This document shows positions 1 to 11,189 of a stretch of DNA of 64,000 nucleotides, in pieces. Position 1 is the first letter of the stretch. The number at the start of each line of letters is the position of its first letter. The DNA is taken from assembly GCA_000469685.2 (NCBI GenBank), contig LS997567.1, positions 12,347,210-12,411,209 of the forward strand, given 5' to 3'. This DNA comes from Haemonchus contortus (Eukaryota > Nematoda > Chromadorea > Rhabditida > Trichostrongylidae). Made by a program: the position numbers and the translations under genes. The notes under the pieces are model-generated. The model did no database searches and was not told the DNA's origin. It worked only from the letters and a program-made list of their open reading frames with translations.

Positions 1-147
1 GCCTCCGCAACAGGCGGTGAAACTTCTATACAGGGTGTCCCAAAATTATGGGCGTCAATTCATGGCAATGCATTTGAAGCTTCTCAGCTGAGAATGACAA
101 TGGAATCTATATACACTTTTGCCTACATCATATGCTACAACATGCTA

Positions 148-1446
148 CAGGGTGCGGCAAAAGTTCTGGCAACGATAAACATGATCGTAAAAACGGTCAA
201 ATCGATCGATTCATGATACAACTCCAACAGCATTTATCAACAGCTATGTAGATTACAAAAACAAACTAGATTTTGAAATAGTCCCCTTTTGCGCGAATAC
301 AGGCTGAAATTCTCCTAGGAAACGCGTCGACGGCGGCACGGAGGTAGTTTTCTTCCAAATCCTCCCATGTTTCAACGGGGGTCGTAGAGCATCCAAATTT
401 CTATGCTGGGTAGAGCAGGCTTTCCTCTTAAGAACTGACCACACGGAGTAGTCCAATGGATTTGGGTCTGGACTGTTTGGAGTCCATTCCTTCGACGATA
501 CGAAGTCTGGGAAGTGCGTTGCGCACCAGTCCTGTACCACCTTGGACCTGTGTGCTGAAGCTGAGTCCTGTTGAAAAGTCCAAGGCCGGTTGCCGAAATG
601 GGATTGTGTCCAGGGGAGTACCTCCTTCTCCAACATGCCTTTTAGGTAGTTCTTGCTATCCACCTTAACTCCTTTTTCCAAGAAAATCAGGGACATCTTG
701 CCGTCCGATGAGATTGCCCCAAAAACCACCAACGGCTTGGGGTGTCCAGATCGCTGAGCAACCTCTTCATGTTGGCTGGCTTCTGCAGGGCTTCCCGCTA
801 TTATCCTACCGTTTTGGGTGTTTAGGAATTGATCTGTTGAAAACAGGCATTCGTCAGTGAAAAGGATGTCGCTGTGCCGTGCCTGCGAAAATCGCTTTAA
901 ACGCTCCCTAAGTCTTTTGAGCCTAGTTTTTTTCATGCGCTTAATTAGCATGTGAGCTTTTCTGATCTTATAAGAGCGAAGTCGAAGGTGGCTGACGACA
1001 ATCCTTCCGACAGATCGAGCAGAAATCCCGACCTCAAGGACCGTTTATCTCTCGGACCTACAATGGTTGCGGCAGATTTACGCTCGCATAATTTTCACGA
1101 TCTCCTTTGTCGTTGCATTCTTCAGTCTTCAACTTTTGGGCTTGTCCTCCATGGTTCCTGTCGCCTTGTACCTGTTGACGTCGTTGTACACGATTCTTAA
1201 GGGAATCTGAAGCTGTTTGAAGATGGTCTTTGCCGTGCATTCAGCCAGATGGAGGTGCATGATGAAGGGTCGTTGGTCTTTGCCTATCACTATTCTGTAA
1301 GATGGCATATTCAAGAACGGCTAGTCTATGGAATATATAGAAGAAGACTTGCAGTAAATAGTGGCACAGATCCTCTCGAGATCGAAGGCCTCATTTTTTA
1401 TAGGGAATCTGAAACGGGTTTTTGCCAGAACTTTTGCCGCACCCTG
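148..1446 (-). mobile_element. Mariner element (DD37D type), nested
   Basis: A 1,299-bp element, the usual mariner size. The inverted repeats at 148-172 and 1422-1446 are perfect over 25 bp (start CAGGGTGCGGCAAAAG), and TA lies at 146-147 and 1447-1448. It carries a transposase relic on the - strand. It sits inside the outer element at 31-2043, so it is the younger insertion. The perfect repeats together with a broken transposase suggest mobilisation in trans or moderate age. Confidence 0.93.
253..1314 (-). pseudogene. Mariner transposase, frameshifted
   Basis: This encodes the DDE/D transposase that cuts and pastes the surrounding element. The intact C-terminal part (253-951, 232 codons) has catalytic aspartates in the contexts FTDE (residue 33), QQDSASAH (129) and PNPLDY (167). 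The last two are separated by 37 residues, which gives a DD37D signature as in the maT-like mariner group. The N-terminal helix-turn-helix part continues upstream in other frames to about 1314 (recognisable around QLQIPLRIVYNDVNRY), with a stop and frame changes near 1030-1130. No full-length reading frame survives, so it is inactive as it stands. The start at 951 is only the first Met after the break. Confidence 0.9.
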
Positions 1447-2143
1447 TACAATCACAGTCAAAATACCATTCTCAGGCAAGCTTGGCTCTGTGGGCTGGAG
1501 TACAATCCTGCTGGGAGGACTGCGAGCTGTTTCAGTGAGCGAAGTTGGATCAGTCTTCCATCACGTTCTTCAGTATGCTCCTCGAGCACAGGTCTTTCTC
1601 AATTTTCACACATGCATTGATGAAACAACGAGCGTCTCGCCCATGCCATTGACCCCTTCAAGAAACCTCATTTTGCTATTTCGGTTGTAGCGTTTCTTGT
1701 AAAAGAATGCTCGTTCTATACTATAAAAACATCTAAGCGAAACACGATCGTTTTATTTTCTGAAGATTGGTTTTCGTAGAAATTTTTGAGCTAGAGAAAA
1801 CGATGCAGAGATGCTTGTCTCAACTTATGCGAGTCAACAACCTTCTGCATTTTTTCACCTTACACTTTCGGCTGAAAATTGAAATGAAGTGGGATTTCCG
1901 CATACGATAGAAATGGCAATGAAGCGTCTGAATGACATTCTTTCAACGCGATTAACACCCAGGATCACGACCGACCAGCAGACGGACCGTTTTAATAGTT
2001 AGAAGTTCCTGAATTTCGGCGCCCATGATTTTGGGCCACCCTGTAGTATAGGGGAAGGTAATCACTTCATCTATTGACTTTTTACAGCAGTACTTACTGT
2101 CTTTCCCGATAGGCATATGCAGGTTGACATATTGAGTAGTGTT

Positions 2144-2413
2144 TTAGGTCTCAGCAAGTGACGCCTTTGCGTTGATTTCCGGCTTTATACTAATATTTCC
2201 TGTGCTTTCAACATTTCCTTTCCAGTAGCCGTACCAAATATCTATGCAAAACCCTCCCACCGAAAGATGTAGCATTCCCCTTCTCATGCCTAGATCTACG
2301 GTGCCTGGAGTAACTGTGGTGTGGATCGGCAGCGAGATTTGAGTTTTTGAATCATCTAAGGTGTTACTTCCGGATATGATAACATCGTGAACCTGAACTC
2401 CAATTGAAGACAT
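2144..2413 (-). CDS. Unrecognised open segment, possible host exon
   Basis: An open segment of 89 codons starting at ATG and ending TAA next to the outer mariner. Its composition is protein-like, with alternating hydrophobic and polar residues and a Gly/Trp/Tyr-rich stretch (FCIDIWYGYWKGN). A possible splice acceptor (GGAGTTCAG) lies just inside the 5' end. I do not recognise the family, and no second exon could be joined with confidence. It may be an isolated exon or chance. Confidence 0.2.
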   Translation of the reverse strand: MSSIGVQVHDVIISGSNTLDDSKTQISLPIHTTVTPGTVDLGMRRGMLHLSVGGFCIDIWYGYWKGNVESTGNISIKPEINAKASLAET

Positions 2414-5400
2414 CGTTTCCAGTGTTTAGAAGATATATACGGCACTATATTCGGAAGAGGCATGGGAATGCCATTATTTTGATATCCCTAGGGGCAAAAT
2501 TTGAACAATTTCAGATAGCTGAAAACAGTGGATCAAATTACCGAATTTCTAGAGATTCGCGGCTTCATTTAGCCATGTACTTTGTGTGGAAGACTGATGA
2601 GGAGCTCTAGTAATGAGCATTCCATAAGATTTCATAGGCTTCCAAATTTTCAGCTAGTTCAAATTATCAATTCTTCAAAAAATTGCTGAACCTTCCCAGC
2701 GATTCTTTGCAGAAGCCAAGTAATTTTGTGCTCATTCAGGGGCTAGAGTCATGTGATATAAGAAACGCATGCGACACTACGTGTGGTTATGTGGTCAACA
2801 AGGTATTTCAATTCAGATTCTTCCCATTCACAGAGAACACTTGACAGCGGTTGATAGTGTAAATTAAACTACTTAGTCTAGACGGTTTGCATTCAACAAG
2901 TGCATTTGTACCACAATGAAACATCCGCGTAATATTCAACACTTTGACGGTGACGCGGAAATCGGCTATACCCTGCTCTTACAACGACGGATTTTATCCA
3001 CTATCTCCTGGTTCGCAAATGTGCTAGTAGGTTCAGCCGACCTAATGGCGCAGGAACGAGATCGCGCTGCAAACGCTGGAACAACATCGTTGGCGAAAAT
3101 TGTGCGCTTCTCTGAGGTGACTGGGCCGGTTCTTATTGTTAATGTCCCCTAGTCACCATACCATGGAGAGCTGGCGAGTGAATAAAAAAAGCGGTTTTGA
3201 ACAAGCAAAAAGGGAGGTCACAAGAGTTGTGGAGTAGAACGAAAAAATTCGATACTCCAAGCTGCACGGTATTCCTCACAGTGTTGTCTTTTCTTTCTGT
3301 CAGTTTCATACCAATATGTGTCAACAGAGGGCGGAGGTTGGGTAGTGGTGCACGATACCATACGCATGTTCAGAGGTCTGAATTCCGCATCGATATCCGC
3401 CTAGGCCAACCAAGTCTTCCATCCCTCCAGTTTCGGTTAATCAGTGCCAGACTCGTCTGGGAGGATAGAAGCACTGACTTCTACATCGGATGACCATCCC
3501 AAGTCGTTGTATAGACTACATTTGCCTCATTATGCCACGATGATTCTGAATAGGAGTCGAGTGCGGGAGCGCATCCCTCACACGGGAATGATTGACGCCA
3601 AAACTTTTACATTTATCTTTGTGTGTCACCAGGGGTGCTTCTCAAAGGATGCGGCTAAGCGAAGGCGATGGCCTAATAGAGATCGACGGCGAGTGGTCAG
3701 TTAGCTTCACGTTCGGTTAAATGATGATTCGGCTGTCACATCCGAAAGTAACACCATAGGTGCTGAGACTCAAACTTCGCTTTTCTGGAGATGAGGAGAA
3801 ATTAGGAAAATCATTAAATGTGTATGAATACATCACAAGCAGAACTTACAGCTGATCTTTATTTCAAATTGACTAAAGAAAATAAACAAAAGTTATGATG
3901 AAGCGAAGGTTTGCGACGGATTAATCTGCCACAAATGGATTAATCCTTCGGCCAGTATCGTATGTGACACTGACAAAGTGTGAAGCACAAGACTTCCTGG
4001 TATCGAGGGCTATCTTGTGGTCATTTGTGATTATGCTATGAAAAGGAATATCCCATGTGGCTACCCCCAAATCTTCGTTTCTTATTGTCTTCAGCTTCAT
4101 TCAACACAGTTTCAATTTCGTAAACCTCATACTGTCAAAATGAAGTTGCTCCTCATGATGGGTGACCTGCAATAGATCAGCATAGAATAAAGCTCAAACT
4201 GATGCGCCTTTCCTCCTTGCTAACAATAAAAAAAATGCAAACACTCTCTTCACCTCACCTGTTGCATCATCCGAGCCTTTGCTATCTACTAGGATAAGCA
4301 TCCAAGTAATCGCTCATATTTTGAAGTAGTGCAATTACCTTTTCCAGAAAGAGTACTCTGAGAGCAGGCAGTTGCCCTTCAAAACAAATGCTTTATGTAT
4401 CTGAAAATTACGCAGACGCGTACTTGCCAACATTATATTTGAAGCTGTGTCACTTCTTCAGTCCCAAAATATTGGAGACCTTCTCCTCCATTGTTTAGAA
4501 CTTTGTTCTCCTCCTCGTACACTCCACAAGCATCACTTTTGTCGATCCGCTCATAGTGTACTGCGCTGTATTGTCAACATCTCAGGTCAGCAAACTTGCA
4601 ATTTACAAGGGAGACCGGAGCTTTTGAATATTGAGTCTTATGGACGTCTTTTGCTGCGCTGAAAAAAAGTGTACAATCAAATGCCTCTTCCATAGCGAAG
4701 CAGAGCAGGTAAGAGTAATAATCCGCGTTGTTTCGCCAGTTGTAAACGTTTCGATCGAGTGGCAGAACTTCTTTCCGAATCCCCTTATTCGCTGATCCTC
4801 ATTTCTCGTTAGCTTGCGGACTCGAGATGCGATTACCACATTCAACCAGCCTCCCCACTAATCGGAAGAGGTCCACTTTTTCTCTTTACCTGCTTTTCTT
4901 TTTTGCTTTGTTTTGACTACTTTTTCATCTACTCCCTAACTGCTTTCATGCTTTCCTTTTCAACGAGGAGTGATAAAACTAAAACGTCACCCGGAAGTAG
5001 CGCGCAAGACTCCGACTCGAGTCCGGTAGACATCTTGCGAAGGCTATCTAGGAGCAAACGATCACGGCTAGAAATTTCAGTTTGAATAGGAAGTCTGAAC
5101 ATGGGATTGCTATTTGGGAATTTCTGGAAGATTGCTGATCTAAAGAAGCGCTAAATCATTCATGTCCCATGGCTTCACGAAACATGTTGGCAAAGGAAAG
5201 GAAAATCGGAGAGGGTGTTGAGCTCTGCAACAATGAATAATACACCAACGAAACGCATCGTAGTAGCGGAGTTTCTCAAAGACTCTGTCTCTGCTGTCCA
5301 TGGGGTCAGCGATCGAGTGGCTGTGGGGATCGACACGAAAGACGGGTCCTGGACAATAAATAATATCGGTAAACCCACTGCAAGTGGGCTGCCCAAACTA

Positions 5401-6900
5401 CAAAAGTACGAGTTTTTCTGAGCCCTGATGAGACCATCGGTTCCTGCAGGGACTATCTCGCAATCGCGGATGACCTTTATGGCTACGTTGAGAGTGGCCG
5501 ACAGCTTTGAAAGGATCCTTATCCGTAGGGGAATAGGAGCCAGGAACGAATAAGGAGAGAAGATTCCTGACAGCTAAACGTCTACAGCACTTTCTTCGCG
5601 GATAGGGAAACTCAAAGTATAATTTACAGCAATGGAGGGGGAGAAATGGAATTAGATTACCTATTCTCAAAAACAAGATCATCTAACGAAACTTCAAATG
5701 ACATAAAAGTACTGCTTGGCGAAAATCTGACTGCACATCACAGGTCCCTCATAATAATTATAGCCATCGAGCTTCCCAACAAAACAAGAGCAAGAAGGAA
5801 CGGAGTGTCGGTGGCGGAAGCTGCATCGTTCCGAAAACCCTCAAAGCTCCGTACAGAAAATACTGGAAGTTGGATTCGTAGATCGATTTGATCTCCGGAA
5901 AGGAAGGCGACTACGATGTGTTAGGAGTTGTATATTTCATATCTCTGCATAATCAAGCGGAACAGTTACGTGAGAATGCGGATATTTATATACTTATTTA
6001 TGTGGTGAACGCTTAGGTGCGCTAGCTACAATTCCACGATCAGATTAACTTAACAACGTGCCGTCAATTAAAAGAACGTATGGTTCAAAAAAACAAAAGG
6101 TAGAAAGATCTCCAGTCAGGTGCAAAAAAAAGAATGGACCGAGCTAGGCACTACAGGAAGGTCAGATAGGTATTCAGAGCTGTATGTTGTGTGATCATTG
6201 CATCCACATTTGATTCCATCAGGCGAATGGCGCTAGGGATAACGCCACTGCGAGACAAAGACTAGCATACCTATGGAATCGGAAACCGAATTTCCGGATG
6301 TTAGGTATTCCCTACCCCTAACAATTCAGCCTCCGACCCGCCATCACAATTATCACAGCCTTAGAAAATAGTCCGGTTGTGAAAGGAGAACATGTGGCGA
6401 AATAAAAAGTCTAGTTCTAGTGCAGGGGGCTCATGACTAATTCTGATGATCATCCTCATTGGAGACTTACTACCTGATTAAAGGAATTATGTACGTCTGC
6501 AATAGATTCCAACAAAACAGAACAAACAAACAATTGAGAAAAAAATGATCACGCAAAAGAAACAAAAGAAAAGAATCGGTAGTATAGAGCGAGCAGTTAA
6601 TTTCACCACGAGTCAACCAGGTCTAAAGATTAGCAGGAAGAAACAAGCGAAATGCTGAATAGATAATTTTCACGTGTTTCGAAAGAGTCCTCAAAAATCT
6701 TGTGTTCCAAGACGTGATAACAAGTCAATTTTCTACAACCTATATTTGAAAACGCTGCTATTTTGCGAAGCTAGAGGTTCAGCTGGTAACATTTAAAGCC
6801 ATTTTGCCCCACGGGAAAGTAGAGAGTTAGAAGCTTCACAAGACTCGCCATGTACGGCATAGTGCGAACGTTGGTTTTCTTTGCTTGATCTCGGACGAGG
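2414..6900. other. Gene-poor stretch, nothing recognised
   Basis: No transposon protein, RNA gene or convincing exon was recognised. Short open segments exist (for example 2916-3152 + from a true ATG, and 5646-5891 +) but have no recognisable motif, splice context or repeat partner. Confidence 0.6.
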
Positions 6901-6917
6901 TAAGAAAACTTCATTCC

Positions 6918-6954
6918 GGCTTACGTTTTAGCGAGGATCGCCTTCTTCAGAACC
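6918..6954 (-). ncRNA. Hammerhead-ribozyme-like motif of Penelope element (family A)
   Basis: Read on the - strand: stem I strand GGTT, core CTGAAGA, stem II GGCG...CGCT, AAAAC in place of GAAAC, cleavage-type triplet GTA, then the other stem I strand AGCC. Stems I and II pair with one G-U each. It lies about 190 bp downstream of the family A endonuclease relic at 7145-7974, on the same strand, where PLE pseudo-LTR ribozymes are expected. Confidence 0.5.
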
Positions 6955-7144
6955 TGGAACGATCGAAGCAATCTATGATTACCCGACAAAACGCATCAAT
7001 CACCTTACAGGAATTCGAGACCTCAGAGTCGTCACGCAATTCTGAGTTGAGCCACTTGCCGTTGATCAGTCTGATCCCCGCGACCACTTAGAAGCCAGCA
7101 GCGGTCCAGAAAGCTCTTCGGACTGTATTCAGACCGATTTATAC

Positions 7145-7974
7145 TCACTGGTGGAAGGCCAATCTTATAAACGGCCTCAGCTCTCGCGTGAGTGTGATAC
7201 ATTCTTCCTTGCGGTTCATTTTTGGTCTAGAGACCGGAGTCCAGAATGCTTGGAGGGTTTTTCGTGCGTCTAATTGCGATTCCCCTGGTAAGACCTCGGC
7301 CGTGACCTCGAAGTCGGCTCCAAATCTAAAATGAACTTCCACCCGGTGGGCGCCCAAGGCAGTTGACATGCTGACTTGACCTTGCCCTCTAAGTGCTCCT
7401 TGATGCGTACACATAGCGGTCTTGATGTTTCAGGATATATACCTTTCCACAAGTGCAACATGAGATCTTGTAGACCACCCCTGCGATTGTACGGTCGCCT
7501 TCCTCGCTGGTTGGGCAGACCACGGGGTACATCTATAATGGCACTTAGATTTTCCAGACCCGACCTCCTCAGGCACTTCCTTATGGGAGTGCTAACCTCA
7601 TCAGAGACGAGTGGCACTATTAACGGAATTTTGCCGCTCAGAAAGGTACCATGGGGTCTATTGTTAGTGACCGCACTTCTTTCCCTGTAGGAGGTCGAAG
7701 AATGTACGTAGCCATTGAGCGCAGCTGTTTCGTGTGCCATCTTCACTGATTCTTTTTGCTCATTTTCTCCGCTGCAGACACTGGCTGCCGTGCGGAACAT
7801 ATTCCTTACAACGGCCCGCTCACTCTGAAAAGGATGAGGCGAGTGGCAATGCACGATGATATTCTTGACGGTGGGCCTCCTGTACCATTTCGTTGAAAGC
7901 ATCCCGCTGTACAGCCTTACTTGTACCTTCAGAATTGGAGGCCAGCTTCCAGAGCGCTTCAATTCTAGGCACAA
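7145..7974 (-). pseudogene. Penelope-like element C-terminus (family A, minus copy)
   Basis: PLEs encode one protein, a reverse transcriptase followed by a GIY-YIG endonuclease. Only the end of the RT (RAVVRNMF...), the linker (SDEVSTPIRKCLRRSGLENL) and the endonuclease remain here. The N-terminal 235 codons are in one frame and the C-terminal end is in another. The heart of the GIY-YIG domain is scrambled by frameshifts, but the helix with the conserved Arg and His (LCVRIKEHLEGK) is clear. It is 5' truncated and lies head-to-head with the plus copy starting at 7978, only a few bases away. The 3' untranslated part and ribozyme-like motif continue to about 6900. Confidence 0.85.
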
Positions 7975-7977
7975 AGG

Positions 7978-8513
7978 CTAGTCGCGTCTGGAAAATCTTA
8001 TTGCCATTATAGATGTACCCCCCTACAACCTAAGCCATCGACTGGATCGCAATCGGCTCTACGATCGCTCATGTACCACCCCTAACTTTGTGGTCTGCCC
8101 AACTGGCAAGAAAGGCGACAGTACAATCGCAGGGGTGGTCTACAAGATCACATGTTGCAGTTGTGGAGAGGTATATATCGGTGAAACATCAGGACCGCTA
8201 TGCGTAAGCATCAAGGAGCACTTAGAGGGCAAGATCAGGTCACGCATGTCAGCCGCCTTGGGCGCCCACCGGGTGGAAGTTCATTTTGGAGCCGACTTCG
8301 AGGTCACGGCCGAGGTCTTGGCGGGGGAATCGCAAACAAACGCACGAAAACCCTCGAGGCGTTCTGGACTCAGGTCTCTAGACCAAAAATGAACCGGAAG
8401 GAAGGATGTATCGCAATCATGCGGGAGCTGAGGCCGTACATGAGGTTGGCCTACCACCAGTGAGTCTGAATCACATTCAGTCCGAAGAGATTAGTGGACT
8501 GCTGCTGGCTTCT
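7978..8513 (+). pseudogene. Penelope-like element endonuclease (family A, plus copy)
   Basis: Begins abruptly in the linker (LENLIAIIDVPPYNL) and runs through a readable GIY-YIG domain: a Cys-rich segment (RSCTTPNFVVCPTGKKGD), GVVYKI, CCSCGEVYIGET, then LCVSIKEHLEGK. The usual Arg before the EH pair is Ser, so the active site looks damaged. A frameshift near 8340 moves the C-terminal end (TLEAFWTQVSRPKMNRKEG) into the next frame, ending at 8463. The RT domain is absent. It lies head-to-head with the minus copy, a configuration seen for PLE insertions. Confidence 0.87.
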
Positions 8514-8702
8514 AATCAGGGAAGGATCCCAAGTCGAAGTGGCCATTCGAAATGAGACCTGCACTGCTGGTATTGTTTTTGGTGTTGAATTTGAATATGC
8601 TTTCCAAATCTGCTAAGCGTTTCTCTGAACTTAGTTACGAGGGTAGGTTCAGGGAGCTTAACATAAGAAAACTTGGATCACATGGATGTCCCTCTTTCCT
8701 CA

Positions 8703-8812
8703 TCGGCGTCTTGGTGTAGTGGTAAGCGTGACGCTTCATGTGCGAGAGGCTAACGATAGGGTTTTGTAGGGGACGGAATTTCGGCATTATATGTAATTGT
8801 TCCCTTAAGGAC
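8703..8812 (+). repeat. Short tRNA-headed SINE-like repeat, copy 1
   Basis: A ~110-bp unit opening with a good tRNA A-box (TTGGTGTAGTGGTAAG) and containing GGGGACGGAATTTCGGCATTA, shared with the inverted copy at 9596-9705. The B-box is degenerate. The A-box most resembles the tRNA-Val/Glu style (TGGTGTAGTGGT). Probably a tRNA-derived SINE. Confidence 0.55.
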
Positions 8813-9595
8813 TTAACAGTACTCTCATGGTGATTTTATCACGTTTTGTGACCTTCGATACTTCTGCTGATATTTATTCCCATGAAGTAATACTTCATTT
8901 TTACTCGCATGCCCATGCACTCTATATTTGCAGTAGGATAGCTTTCGCCACTTTATGAACAAATGTAATACTCTAGCACGAATTGCTTACGACAAACAAT
9001 CTTTTCACAATCAGAGCAACGGAAAAGAACTCGTCGCAACCCATTGCTTTACATTTACTGACCCCAAATTAGAAGGAAACCAGCATTGTATAGGCGTCAC
9101 AAATCATCCGGGTGAGTGCTTAAGTAGCCGGCGGCATACCATAAATATGGGAGAAATCCTCTATATAAACGCACAGAACTGAAAGAAGACAAGCAGTAGC
9201 AAGTGAAAAATGAATTCTCGTACATACACGCAAAAGTTGAGATCATGAGCTATTACAAATGAGTTTACCCATATTTTCAAGAAGACATAAAAATGAGCTT
9301 TTACAGGCTGTACTGGCCTCGTGATAGCTTCGAGCAGAGTATCATTTCTTTCTAGTCCACGAGTCCACTATCAGCAGTGCCGGTGTTGATGAGTCAGGAG
9401 CTGCTACGCACCATCGCACCTAATCAAGCATCACCACCCACTCTAGCATCATCACTGCCATCAGATGGGTGTTACTCGCCCGCACCTCCAAATTTTGCGC
9501 ACGGAGGAATCTCCCACTCGGTAACAGGTAGGTTGGTAGAAGGTATCAAGGCATTGAAAGGTCATAAAACGTAAATTCTCAATGAGAGTATTTTC

Positions 9596-9705
9596 TAGTC
9601 CTCAAGGGGGAAATTCTATATAATGCAAAAATTCCGTCCCCCACAAAAAATGCACCCTAGTCTCTAGTTTATGAGGCGTTACACGTACCACTACACCAAG
9701 CCGCC
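9596..9705 (-). repeat. Short tRNA-headed SINE-like repeat, copy 2
   Basis: The inverted counterpart of 8703-8812. On the - strand it shows GGCTTGGTGTAGTGGTACG followed ~65 bp later by GGGGGACGGAATTTTTGC. It ends close to where the interrupted PLE sequence resumes. Confidence 0.55.
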
Positions 9706-9716
9706 GGTGAAAAATG

Positions 9717-9783
9717 AAGTGGTCGAGGGGATCGGACTGATTAACGGCAAGTGGCTCAACTCAGAATTGCATGATGACTCTGA
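9717..9783 (+). repeat. PLE family A 3' untranslated remnant
   Basis: Matches, on the opposite strand, the sequence downstream of the minus PLE copy at about 7040-7110 (shared GGCAAGTGGCTCAACTCAGA). It is cut off at 9783, where it changes into repeat R10, so its ribozyme-like motif is lost. Confidence 0.7.
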
Positions 9784-10705
9784 CAAGGAAGGTCTTTCAG
9801 GGCGTAGGACGCTTTTTGAAAATGGTTTTCGCATGGTGTAGGGGCATGAGCACTAAAAATAGAACTATGGTCCATTTCCGCTAAATGGCCTTCTGAATGC
9901 CAAAAAAGAAGTGAAAATGATTTTGTCAGAAATTATCGTTTCAACCCACTTAGTGTCGTTCGTTTCATTCATGGCGTCAACTGTCCGCACAGTAGTAGGT
10001 AGGGGCCAGTGGGGCGACATTAAAAATAACGTGAACGGTAGCCAAAAAATGGGCCACATGTTGAAGCATGTTGAAAAGTGCGGGGAGGTTTCATATGTGC
10101 TCTCCACGGTTGAGCTGCTACCAGCGACGGATGGTACGGTGGATAGCGATATGGACTTCGAGTTGAGACGGCTAGGGTGGGTTAATGGTTCGGATCCTTG
10201 GGGCAGTCCCTTTTTGCATTTTATGCTGCCAGCTCCAGATTGGCTCCATATTGCACCAGGGCCAAAGCAAGTGCCTGACTGGTCATGGCCGTGACCAGGA
10301 CCACCGATAACCTCTACATGTGTTAGAATTTGATGTGTGGAGCACTATCAGTGGATGAGCTTCCAGGCTTCACACTCCCAGGAGTATAAAGGGGTCTCTT
10401 CATTCCACACTATATATAAGTGTTGTAATGGAGGTCAGAACCCTATAATATGGTTCTTGTTCGATGGAAGCTGTCCTCGATCTCGCTCGTCAATGCAAAG
10501 ACAGCAGGATTCCCATATCCATTGTAGTTCCCAATTCCGACCTTTCTCTGGGCGTCAACCGCGGACTTCTGTGGGAAAACAAATCACATTCTCTTTCGAC
10601 TCGTCTTCTTGCTGAAGCAACCATGAGCATTAGGCTTGATATAAAAAGCTGTCACCCCTGAAGGAAATCATTCTAGCGCCAGACTACTAGATTAATGACC
10701 AGATG
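9784..10705 (+). repeat. R10 repeat, copy a
   Basis: A ~0.9-kb repeat also present inverted at 11190-11745 and 31550-32745. It holds an open segment at about 9970-10294 (MASTVRT...NNVNGSQK...GHML...TDGTVDSD) that also stays open in copy b. No domain was recognised in it. Since copy c lies between two hammerhead-like motifs, R10 may be the internal part of a non-autonomous Penelope-related element. Confidence 0.75.
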
Positions 10706-11189
10706 AAGGGTCTGGGCGATACCCGTTCCCAACAGACGATCCCCTAACTCCGCCTCCTGCTATGAAGGGCTGGCAGGTAACGATCAAGAAGAACATTCCT
10801 GAAGTCGAGGTGACTGCAGAAGATACCAATCGTGAGGAGAGAAGGAAATGGAGGTGATCAACCAGAACAGTGGACAAAAACTCTCAACGGCGCGAGATCA
10901 GCTAGGGTTAAAGGCTAAGAAATCATCGAAACTCGAAGCGCCTTCCATCAGTTTTGAAGGAATTCGTTCGAAATGAAACAACAATCAAATCATTACTGCC
11001 CAAATCATTCAAAGGATTGTATGGACTGTGCACTGTCCATACAATGTCCGAAGATCAGATGATATGATATCGAGTTTTTTGACTACCAAATTGATATCGT
11101 CCTAATATTTTACCAACTGAATGCACTTTCACAACTGATGAAAACACTACGTGAGAAAGTTGAGGGGGGGGGGGTGGGGGGAGGGAGAG
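10706..11189. other. Spacer between inverted R10 arms, with G-run
   Basis: About 480 bp of unrecognised sequence between inverted R10 copies a and b. At 11162-11184 it holds a run of ten G, then TGGGGGGAGGG, which could form a G-quadruplex. No gene was seen. Confidence 0.6.

Larger units (their letters stand above)
31..2043. mobile_element. Outer Tc1/mariner-type element interrupted by another mariner
   Basis: Imperfect terminal inverted repeats lie at 31-56 and 2018-2043; 23 of 26 positions match and both ends begin CAGGGTG. A TA dinucleotide flanks each end (29-30 and 2044-2045), as expected for Tc1/mariner target duplication. Without the inner insertion at 146-1448 the element is only about 0.7 kb, and I see no transposase that belongs to it, so it is probably a non-autonomous copy. 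A related solo end lies at 61319-61344. Confidence 0.85.
8514..9716. other. About 1.2-kb insertion in PLE 3' region
   Basis: Compared with the minus PLE copy (bases 7040-7110 on the opposite strand), the 3' untranslated sequence of the plus copy stops at 8513 and resumes at 9717. The intervening 1,203 bp are absent from the other copy. They contain two short related repeats in opposite orientation (8703-8812 and 9596-9705) and no recognisable gene. No clear target duplication was seen. Confidence 0.55.

Noticed and set aside
2980..3120. Weak inverted similarity to 52925-53130 (shared CCATTAGGTCGG and AACGATGTTG-like words)
   Set aside because: Short blocks with different spacing. Could be an ancient shared repeat but is not secure without alignment software.
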